This document shows positions 1 to 4,400 of a stretch of 6,288 bases of DNA, piece by piece. The DNA comes from Candidatus Cardinium hertigii (GTDB taxonomy: Bacteria; Bacteroidota; Bacteroidia; Cytophagales_A; Amoebophilaceae), in assembly GCF_003788695.1 (NCBI RefSeq), contig NZ_RARA01000024.1, positions 75,883 through 82,170 of the forward strand, given 5' to 3'. Made by a program: the position numbers and the translations under genes. The notes beneath the pieces were generated by a model, which saw only the letters and a list, made by a program, of their open reading frames with translations, was not told the DNA's origin and ran no database searches. Numbering within the stretch: position 1 is the stretch's first letter; each line of letters begins with the position of its first letter.

Positions 1-213
1 ATACACGATTACACTAGGTTAACTAAAAGGGTTATTGAATTGGGTATAGATGCAAGTACTATATCGCATTATCTTGATGCATTTAAATATGGTACGCCTC
101 CACATGCAGGAGCTGGCATGGGCCTGGAACGTATCTTACGGTCGTTTTTAGGGGTACCAGATATTCGGTATTGTAGCCTCTTTCCGCGTGATCCTAAGCG
201 GCTATATCCTTAA
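1..213 (+). CDS. aspS: Aspartyl-tRNA synthetase, C-terminal end (5' part outside window)
   Basis: Frame 1 is open from the window edge to a TAA at 211-213 and gives the last 70 residues of a class II aminoacyl-tRNA synthetase. The enzyme charges tRNA with aspartate in the cytoplasm. The class II motif 3 is visible as GAGMGLERI (about residues 37-45 of the fragment), whose Arg contacts ATP, and the protein ends in SLFPRDPKRLYP. An FPRDPKRL-x-P terminus is the hallmark of AspRS of the archaeal/eukaryotic type; bacterial-type AspRS and AsnRS end differently. The preceding YGTPPHAGAG also resembles eukaryotic AspRS (YGAPPHAGGG). The start and the anticodon-binding domain lie upstream of the window, so whether the enzyme is discriminating (Asp only) or also charges tRNA-Asn cannot be judged. 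The IS110 remnant begins within about 65 bp of the stop. Confidence 0.85.
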   Translation: MHDYTRLTKRVIELGIDASTISHYLDAFKYGTPPHAGAGMGLERILRSFLGVPDIRYCSLFPRDPKRLYP

Positions 214-238
214 GTTATTTTTTTTAAGCTGCTTTTTT
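196..238 (+). terminator. Possible intrinsic terminator at the end of aspS
   Basis: AAGCGGCT (196-203) can pair with AGCTGCTT (227-234) over 8 bp including one G-U, and the right arm runs into a T stretch (233-238). A shorter alternative is CTTAA (209-213) with TTAAG (224-228). The left arm overlaps the last codons of aspS and the loop is long (23 nt) and T-rich, so this is only a plausible terminator. Confidence 0.35.
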
Positions 239-277
239 GTCCAAATAAATTTAAATATAATTTTAAGATTGACCAAA

Positions 278-871
278 ATGGATATTCCTATACTAGGCAT
301 AGATGTTTCCAAAGCAACTTTTAATGTTGCTTTACTAAAAACGGATAATAAGTTTAAAAATAGAAAGTTTGCTAACAACCCGAAAGGTTTTGAAGAGCTG
401 CAATCATGGCTACTAATCAATAAATTAACAGATCTACATGCTTGCATGGAATCAACGGGTCGTTATGAAAATAAGCTTGCCATTTATCTTTATAAACTTG
501 GCTTTAAAGTAAGCGTTGTTAATCCAGCTAGCATTAAAGCGTTTGGTATAAGTAAGTTCACTAGGGTAAAAACAGATAAAGCAGATGGTAAACTTATTGC
601 TATTTTTTGTCAGGTTATGTGTCCAAGGCTTTGGCAACCAACGCCAGAACAGATAATGCTTGTAAAGCAATGGGTAGACCGTTTAGATGATTTGATCGCA
701 TTTAAAATGCAAGAATCCAATAGATTAAAGTGTTCAGAGCGCTTAGATGCTAATGTTTCAGGACATATTAAAGCTACTATTGTTTCTTTAGATCAACAGA
801 TTCAAAATGTAGAAGAAAATATTAAGCAACTGATACAATCAGATCCAGATTTAGCTAATAAAACTAATTAG
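278..871 (+). pseudogene. IS110-family transposase, truncated: N-terminal DEDD domain only
   Basis: From ATG 278 the reading frame encodes 197 residues matching the N-terminal DEDD (RuvC-like) domain of IS110-family transposases. All four acidic positions are visible: Asp9 in LGIDVSK, Glu58 in MESTGRY, and Asp100 and Asp103 in KTDKADGK. A helical linker follows (about 125-195). Known full-length members have roughly 300-450 residues and a second domain (Transposase_20) carrying a SIPGIG-like motif and the catalytic serine; here the frame stops at TAG 869-871 just before that domain, with no trace of it downstream. The protein should therefore be inactive. The frame is also open upstream to an ATG at 188, but that gives 30 hydrophobic residues overlapping the end of aspS; ATG 278 places GIDVSK at the usual distance from the N-terminus. 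Whether it belonged to the IS110 or IS1111 subgroup cannot be told. Confidence 0.85.
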
Positions 872-874
872 CCA

Positions 875-947
875 TTGTATCCGTTCAGTGGTGTGGCCTA
901 TGCGTATTTTTTTATGTTCGTATTTAAAAATAGCACAATAATGCAAG
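875..947 (+). repeat. Dispersed repeat R, copy 1 (long form, ~72 bp)
   Basis: This copy starts with TTGTATCCGTTCAGTGGTG, then GGCCTATGCGTATTT, and ends near AAATAGCACAATAATGCA. It aligns over its whole length with the copy at 2555-2629 (TTGTATCCGTTCAACGGTA ... AAATAGCGCAATAATGTA). It starts only 4 bp after the stop codon of the broken IS110 gene, so the junction that truncated the transposase lies at or next to this repeat. It has no coding potential that I can see. Confidence 0.75.
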
Positions 948-958
948 ATCATAAAAAC

Positions 959-1102
959 GCGCCTTGAACAAAGCTGTGATTAGAAAAATTCAGTCTGAGA
1001 GCTAGTAGAAAATCAGCCTGTTTGAGCCCAAGGCTGTAGGCCTGGGCGAGTTCTGATTTTCAGCTTGCAGACTGAATTTTTAACAGCTTTGTTCACCAGC
1101 GC
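959..1102. repeat. Long imperfect palindrome (~144 bp), REP/IS-derived type
   Basis: Successive blocks pair in nested order: GCGC 959-962 with 1099-1102; GAACAAAGCTGT 966-977 with 1083-1094 (12 bp); AAAAATTCAGTCTG 984-997 with 1068-1081 (14 bp); AGCT 1000-1003 with 1062-1065; GAAAATCAG 1008-1016 with 1053-1061 (9 bp); and a GC-rich tip, GCCCA 1026-1030 with TGGGC 1043-1047 plus GGC 1032-1034 with GCC 1040-1042. The whole segment can fold into one interrupted hairpin as RNA or single-stranded DNA. There is no ORF. It looks like a dispersed palindromic element of the kind mobilised by REP-associated transposases, but no such gene is in the window. Confidence 0.8.
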
Positions 1103-1114
1103 TTGATTTTTTTG

Positions 1115-1144
1115 GTTACTTTTTTTATCAAGAAAAAAAGTAAC
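1115..1144. repeat. Perfect 12-bp-stem hairpin
   Basis: GTTACTTTTTTT (1115-1126) and AAAAAAAGTAAC (1133-1144) are perfect complements around a 6-nt loop (ATCAAG). The sequence after either arm is not the T run expected of a simple terminator, although the stem itself contains runs of seven T and seven A. It sits 12 bp past the large palindrome and may be its 3' part. Confidence 0.75.
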
Positions 1145-1185
1145 GAATAATTTAGTAATTAAATAATTAAATTAAAAACATTTCT

Positions 1186-1308
1186 GCCACGCAAGTGAAC
1201 GGACAATGGCGTCAACTTAAGGCAATTCATGATTAGCCTACCCTCCTATTCTACTTGGTTATCAATAACAGCTAAACCTTAAGTTGACGCCATTGAGTGA
1301 ACGGATAC
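1186..1308 (-). repeat. Dispersed repeat R, copy 2, interrupted by the MITE-like element
   Basis: GCCACGCAAGTGAACGGA (1186-1203) continues after the 92-bp insertion as AGTGAACGGATAC (1296-1308). Removing 1204-1295 and one copy of the 10-bp duplication restores GCCACGCAAGTGAACGGATAC, which is the reverse complement of the core of repeat R with one difference from the copy at 1341-1361. Confidence 0.75.
1204..1295. mobile_element. MITE-like element, 92 bp, 19-bp perfect terminal inverted repeats, 10-bp target duplication
   Basis: CAATGGCGTCAACTTAAGG (1204-1222) is the exact reverse complement of 1277-1295. The 10-mer AGTGAACGGA abuts the element on both sides (1194-1203 and 1296-1305), which is what a transposition target-site duplication looks like, and the flanks rejoin into an intact copy of another repeat. 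The 54-bp interior has no ORF. It must therefore have been moved in trans by a transposase encoded elsewhere. A duplication of about 10 bp is in the range of IS4-related families, but the family assignment is only a suggestion. Confidence 0.85.
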
Positions 1309-1340
1309 TAGCCATTTGCTATAATCTATACAATATGGCT

Positions 1341-1394
1341 GCCACGCCAGTGAACGGATACATACGCTTGATCTGTTGCAACGGCCTCGTTATG
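1341..1394 (-). repeat. Left half of a ~54-bp imperfect inverted repeat flanking the Rpn gene
   Basis: Read on the minus strand this segment starts CATAACGAGGCCGTTGCAAC and ends in GTATCCGTTCACTGGCGTGG followed by C. The plus strand at 2523-2577 has the same two blocks in the same order and nearly the same spacing. It contains copy 3 of repeat R (1341-1361) and one copy of the CCGTTGCAA motif (1372-1388). Confidence 0.7.
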
Positions 1395-1413
1395 TCTCAC
1401 TTACTGTAGAGAA

Positions 1414-1424
1414 TAAGCCGCTAT
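1414..1424. repeat. 11-bp inverted repeat at the stop codon of the Rpn gene
   Basis: TAAGCCGCTAT here is the exact reverse complement of ATAGCGGCTTA at 2397-2407. It covers the Rpn stop codon (1421-1423, TAG on the minus strand), while its partner overlaps the first bases of the start codon. Confidence 0.65.
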
Positions 1425-2398
1425 AAACGCTGTTTAAGTGTACGAATAAAAGCGACATCAAGTCCAGTAATATGCGCAATAAGGGTATGATCCATATTAT
1501 TAGCTAACATCTTTTGTGCTATTTCAGCTTTTTCTTTCTCCATACCTTTCTCTATACCTTTTTCCATACCTTTCTCCATACCTTTCTCTATACCTTTCTC
1601 CATACCTTGTATAATCCCTTGTTGCATCCCTTCATCAATATATTTTTGCGCAATGGTTCGCATGATCGTAACGGTTTCTTCTTTAGATAAATGACTGGAA
1701 ATGATCCGTTCTAATTCTTGTTGTTGCGCTTCTGGTAACTTCGCATCAGTATACCATAACAACGTCTTTATACAAAGATAATTTTTTTCTTTATCTATTA
1801 GAACGGCATATGGGCATTTTGACAAAAGTTCTGCCCATACTTTTAATAAATCCCGTTTATGAATATATTTGAGCATATATTCAAACATACCCAGCTGTTT
1901 TTTCTTTAGGATCTCATCCTCTGGCATGCTTTGTAAATCAATCAGCTGATAATCTTCTGTCATGAGTTTTTTAGCGTGTTCAGGATGGCTAAACAATTGC
2001 CATAAATTTCTGGGTGCATTATATGTTTTAGCGCCATGATAGATTAAAAGAGGACAGATTAAGGGTAACCCATCTTTTTTTTGCTTATGTCGTTCGCATA
2101 ATAAAAGTATGTACTTCCATAATCGCAAAGCTATCCAATGGTCTGCTGTAGCTTGTGCTTCAATCAATACATAAACAAATGCCGTATCGTGGTTTTTGGT
2201 TTGCACAGAAAATACAAGATCACTTAATTTTCTCCTTAGATCCTCTTCTACAAAAGATTCTTTTTCTATAGTAATTTTTGTTAAATCTACTATGGCCTTA
2301 AAATCAGCTGGTAAATAGTATTCTAAAAACTCTTGTGCAGCTACTGGGTTGGTTAAAATTTTCTTGATTAACGCATCATGTTTTAGGTTACTGGTCAT
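1421..2398 (-). CDS. Rpn/YhgA-like family nuclease (putative transposase, PD-(D/E)XK fold)
   Basis: 325 residues starting at ATG 2398-2396, a usual length for the Rpn family (recombination-promoting nuclease, formerly Transposase_31). The N-terminal start with KHDALIKKIL and F24-L25, then Asp60 in KLSDLVFSV and Glu80-x-Gln82 in VYVLIEAQA, fit the family's PD-(D/E)XK-type active site. The next stretch WIALRLWKYILLLCERH and PLICPLLIYHGAKTYN are also typical. Characterised E. coli Rpn proteins are DNA endonucleases that raise RecA-independent recombination; that role is known for the family, not shown here. The C-terminus carries a GMEK/GIEK tetrapeptide run followed by a short segment with helix-turn-helix-like look (AHITGLDVAFIRTL). 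The gene is intact, stands alone, points away from the ribosomal operon, and is framed by inverted repeats. The family is abundant in intracellular symbionts such as Rickettsiales and Amoebophilaceae. Confidence 0.9.
   Translation of the reverse strand: MTSNLKHDALIKKILTNPVAAQEFLEYYLPADFKAIVDLTKITIEKESFVEEDLRRKLSDLVFSVQTKNHDTAFVYVLIEAQATADHWIALRLWKYILLLCERHKQKKDGLPLICPLLIYHGAKTYNAPRNLWQLFSHPEHAKKLMTEDYQLIDLQSMPEDEILKKKQLGMFEYMLKYIHKRDLLKVWAELLSKCPYAVLIDKEKNYLCIKTLLWYTDAKLPEAQQQELERIISSHLSKEETVTIMRTIAQKYIDEGMQQGIIQGMEKGIEKGMEKGMEKGIEKGMEKEKAEIAQKMLANNMDHTLIAHITGLDVAFIRTLKQRL
1535..1630 (-). repeat. 12-bp in-frame tandem repeat coding GMEK/GIEK
   Basis: Six near-identical 12-bp units (TTTCTCCATACC / TTTCTCTATACC, with one TTTTTCCATACC) run from 1535 to 1606, followed by two degenerate units to 1630 (TTGTATAATCCC, TTGTTGCATCCC). 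Each unit encodes four residues of the Rpn C-terminal region, so unit gain or loss keeps the frame. The tract is predicted to be a charged, flexible or helical linker. Confidence 0.9.
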
Positions 2399-2407
2399 AG
2401 CGGCTTA
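2397..2407. repeat. 11-bp inverted repeat at the start codon of the Rpn gene
   Basis: ATAGCGGCTTA is the exact reverse complement of 1414-1424. Together the pair encloses the Rpn coding sequence almost to the base. I see no convincing short direct duplication just outside the pair. Confidence 0.65.
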
Positions 2408-2522
2408 ATATATTGAAGCATAGTGTAGGAATATATAAATTTGGTTGCTACTAAAAAATAGTTGTTGATGCTTTCCTATTGCAGTTTATTATGCATATGT
2501 ATGGCGGTAGGATAAAACAAAT

Positions 2523-2577
2523 CATTGCGAGGCCGTTACAATAGAAAACAAAAATTGTATCCGTTCAACGGTATGGC
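2523..2577 (+). repeat. Right half of the ~54-bp imperfect inverted repeat flanking the Rpn gene
   Basis: CATTGCGAGGCCGTTACAAT begins this half, and TTGTATCCGTTCAACGGTAT followed by GGC ends it. It pairs with 1341-1394 in inverted orientation, with the two conserved blocks well matched and a variable A-rich middle. Confidence 0.7.
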
Positions 2578-2629
2578 TTATGCGTATTTAAAATTTTTTG
2601 TTCGTATCCAGAAATAGCGCAATAATGTA
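2555..2629 (+). repeat. Dispersed repeat R, copy 4 (long form)
   Basis: This is the same ~72-bp unit as at 875-947: TTGTATCCGTTCA, then GGCTTATGCGTATTT, TTCGTAT and AAATAGCGCAATAATGTA. It is followed directly by copy 5, so the two are in tandem. Confidence 0.75.
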
Positions 2630-2630
2630 C

Positions 2631-2720
2631 GGTATCCGTTCAGTCATGTGGCCTATGCGTATCCGTATTCGTAAACAATTAGAAATAGGTACAAGTTCAA
2701 TTATGTGATCTATGTGCCGC
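2631..2720 (+). repeat. Dispersed repeat R, copy 5, and a degenerate copy 6
   Basis: GGTATCCGTTCAGTCATGTG followed by GCCTATGCGTAT (2631-2662) matches the repeat's first half; AGAAATAGGTACAAG (2681-2695) resembles its second half. GTTCAATTATGTGATCTATG (2695-2714) then looks like a decayed restart of the same unit (GTTCAGTCATGTGGCCTATG). Confidence 0.6.
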
Positions 2721-2737
2721 AGATGGGTTTATACTAT

Positions 2738-2800
2738 GAAGCCGTTGCAATAAATCGACAGCCTAAGGACGTTGTAAAAAATGAGACCGTTGCAATAGAC
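2738..2800 (+). repeat. Two further copies of the 17-bp CCGTTGCAA repeat
   Basis: GAAGCCGTTGCAATAAA (2738-2754) and GAGACCGTTGCAATAGA (2783-2799) match GAGGCCGTTACAATAGA (2529-2545) and the minus-strand copy GAGGCCGTTGCAACAGA (1372-1388). The 45-bp step between the first two contains a weaker look-alike (AAGGACGTTGTAAAA, 2765-2779). No ORF is associated. The remaining stretch 2801-2890 is AT-rich and shows only a short direct repeat, AAATATACATA at 2807 and 2823. Confidence 0.6.
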
Positions 2801-2958
2801 AACTTAAAATATACATAATTTTAAATATACATATAGAAGCAGCACGCGAATTCTTATATAATGGTGTTTTAAAGGTATGATGTAAAATTATTTTTTTATG
2901 GAGAATGCTCGTTTATTAGTAATTTTTGTTATCTTTGGTTCACTCGATCCTGGATAAT

Positions 2959-3063
2959 ATGGGAATTATAAAGAGCATCTGTTGTGCCATTTTAATTTTT
3001 TTATCTTTGTTTTTCCGTTATATATTTATTTCTGTTTGGTGTGATATATTTTGGAGCGATTGA
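2959..3063 (+). CDS. Doubtful small hydrophobic ORF (34 aa)
   Basis: ATG 2959 to TGA 3061-3063 gives a 34-residue peptide with a hydrophobic middle (about residues 8-27, CCAILIFLSLFFRYIFISVW), which could span a membrane once. One base upstream ends another mini-ORF of 19 residues (2898-2957, MENARLLVIFVIFGSLDPG). I recognise neither. A T-rich sequence yields such peptides by chance, and the probable rplC promoter lies inside this ORF, which argues against it being translated. Confidence 0.15.
   Translation: MGIIKSICCAILIFLSLFFRYIFISVWCDIFWSD
2982..3009 (+). promoter_or_regulatory. Probable promoter of the rplC operon (Bacteroidota type)
   Basis: TATCTTTG (3002-3009) matches the Bacteroidota -7 box TAnnTTTG exactly, and TTG at 2982-2984 lies 17 bp upstream, as in the flavobacterial -33 element. 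A transcript would start near 3015 and have a leader of about 85 nt before rplC. A second exact TATCTTTG (2930-2937) lies 72 bp upstream but lacks a good -33 box. Both sit just where a promoter is needed because rpsJ does not precede rplC. Confidence 0.5.
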
Positions 3064-3100
3064 GACGGTAGCGGTAAGATATATTTCTTTATTTTAAATC

Positions 3101-3733
3101 ATGATTGGAATCATAGGAAAAAAGATTGGAATGACCAGTCTATATGATAGTAAGGGCCATAAGAAGGCGTGTACCGTAATCCAAGGAGGACCTTGTGTGG
3201 TTACGCAGCTCAAGACCATTTCTCTGGATGGATACCAGGCTATTCAGCTGGCTTATGACGATAAAAAAGAAAAAAACACAACCAAGTCGCTTATGGGTCA
3301 TTTTACTAAAGCTTCTACTACTCCCAAACGGAAACAAGTTGAATTCAGATGTGATGATGCGGATGTATGGCAGCAGGTTGCATTGGGTCAGGTTGTTCGT
3401 GTAGAAGATGTTTTTGTGGAAGGTGAATTTGTGGACGTTATAGGTACATCCAAAGGCAAGGGCTTTCAAGGCGTTGTAAAGCGCCATGGTTTTAGCGGGG
3501 TTGGGGGGCGTTCACATGGTCAACATAATCGAGAAAGAGCACCTGGATCTGTTGGTGCCTGTTCTTATCCATCACGCGTATTCAAGGGAATGCGTATGGC
3601 TGGAAGAATGGGCGGGCATAACGTAAAGGTTAAAAACCTAAAGATTATGAGGGTTTTTCCAGAAAAAGATCTGGTCGTAATTTGTGGCGCAATTCCCGGT
3701 GCGAATAATGCGTATGTAATTTTGGAGAAATAA
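3101..3733 (+). CDS. rplC: 50S ribosomal protein L3
   Basis: 210 residues, the normal length. L3 binds 23S rRNA early in 50S assembly, and its central extension reaches toward the peptidyl-transferase centre. It shows the family start [12 protein letters not shown], the loop [15 protein letters not shown] (117-131) and the signature [16 protein letters not shown] plus [12 protein letters not shown] (146-173). The glutamine that PrmB methylates in E. coli (Gln150) is Ser155 here, so that modification cannot occur; many bacteria share this. ATG 3101 gives the expected N-terminus, and there is no Shine-Dalgarno before it, only an A/T-rich leader, as is usual in Bacteroidota. It is the first gene of the cluster, with rplD starting 5 bp after its stop. 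The usual rpsJ is missing upstream. Confidence 0.97.
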   Translation: MIGIIGKKIGMTSLYDSKGHKKACTVIQGGPCVVTQLKTISLDGYQAIQLAYDDKKEKNTTKSLMGHFTKASTTPKRKQVEFRCDDADVWQQVALGQVVRVEDVFVEGEFVDVIGTSKGKGFQGVVKRHGFSGVGGRSHGQHNRERAPGSVGACSYPSRVFKGMRMAGRMGGHNVKVKNLKIMRVFPEKDLVVICGAIPGANNAYVILEK

Positions 3734-3738
3734 AGAGT

Positions 3739-4368
3739 ATGAACCTATCAGTATTAAAATATACAGGAGAAGAGACCGGCCGAACGATTTTGTTGCCAGA
3801 GGAGATTTTTGGTATTACGCCAAATGACCATGCCGTTTATTTGGACGTCAAATCTATCTTGGCTGCTCAGCGCCAAGGGACACATAAAACAAAAAAACGT
3901 GGCGAGGTAAGTGGTTCTAGAAGAAAAATTAAAAGACAAAAGGGTACTGGTACCGCTAGGGCTGGAGATATCAAATCGCCTATATTCAGGGGAGGGGGGC
4001 GTATTTTTGGTCCACAACCAAGAGATTATGGGTTCAAATTGAATCGAAAAGTAAAAAAACTAGCAAGAAAAACGGCCCTTACTTATAAAGCTATAGCAAA
4101 CAATATCGCTGTTTTGGAACCTTTTTCTTTTGATACGGCCAAAACCAAGGTCTACCTGGATTTGCTGCAAAATTTGTCTGTGCTTAATGAAAAAACGTTA
4201 TTGATATTACCCTATGTAGATAAAAATATTGTGCTATCCAGTAGAAATATTAAAACAGCAAAGGTTATTTGTGCGGATCATATGAATACGTATGATCTTT
4301 TGAATGCACAAAAACTTTTGATTGTTGAGAGTGCCATAGCCACTATGGTAAAACATTTGACATACTAA
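3739..4368 (+). CDS. rplD: 50S ribosomal protein L4
   Basis: 209 residues, full length. L4 binds 23S rRNA, and its long basic loop lines the nascent-peptide exit tunnel. That loop is plain at residues 46-97: GTHKTKKRGEVSGSRRKIKR, then QKGTGTARAGDIKSPIFRGG, then GRIFGPQPRDY, including the tunnel-constriction region where macrolide-resistance changes arise in other bacteria. In E. coli L4 also represses its own operon through the S10 leader; here the leader is different and no such structure is apparent. A weak GGAG (3724-3727) lies 11 nt before the ATG. The C-terminal half is divergent compared with the loop, as is common in this family. Confidence 0.96.
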   Translation: MNLSVLKYTGEETGRTILLPEEIFGITPNDHAVYLDVKSILAAQRQGTHKTKKRGEVSGSRRKIKRQKGTGTARAGDIKSPIFRGGGRIFGPQPRDYGFKLNRKVKKLARKTALTYKAIANNIAVLEPFSFDTAKTKVYLDLLQNLSVLNEKTLLILPYVDKNIVLSSRNIKTAKVICADHMNTYDLLNAQKLLIVESAIATMVKHLTY

Positions 4369-4399
4369 GACTATTAAGACTATTAATTAAGACTATTAA
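4369..4399 (+). repeat. Threefold GACTATTAA repeat in the rplD-rplW spacer
   Basis: GACTATTAA occurs at 4369-4377, 4378-4386 and 4391-4399, the last two separated by TTAA. It fills the whole 32-bp spacer and ends at the rplW start codon, so it makes up that gene's translation-initiation region, which has no Shine-Dalgarno. Confidence 0.8.
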
Positions 4400-4400
4400 G

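Noticed and set aside
188..277. 30-residue hydrophobic N-terminal extension of the IS110 frame, resembling a signal peptide
   Set aside because: It overlaps the aspS end and a possible terminator, and IS110 transposases begin shortly before GIDVSK; ATG 278 fits the family.
214..277. Bridge-RNA (seekRNA) region of the IS110 element
   Set aside because: The upstream non-coding stretch is only 64 bp, shorter than the known IS621 left-end RNA region, and the element's other end is missing, so no guide RNA can be supported.
202..670. Minus-strand ORFs opposite the IS110 gene
   Set aside because: They overlap the recognisable transposase frame and show no family motifs.
1535..1630. CRISPR-like array
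   Set aside because: The 12-bp units are contiguous without spacers and are in frame within an intact protein-coding gene.
3050..3057. TTTTGGAG as Shine-Dalgarno for rplC
   Set aside because: It lies more than 40 nt before the ATG, far outside a working distance; Bacteroidota often start without such a site.
2399..3100. A remnant of rpsJ or a tRNA gene
   Set aside because: No S10-like peptide and no cloverleaf or T-loop-like sequence was found in any part of this stretch on reading it.
3140..3487. Minus-strand ORF of 115 codons opposite rplC
   Set aside because: It is a shadow of the strongly conserved L3 coding frame with no recognisable protein features; the same holds for the other antisense ORFs in the ribosomal cluster.
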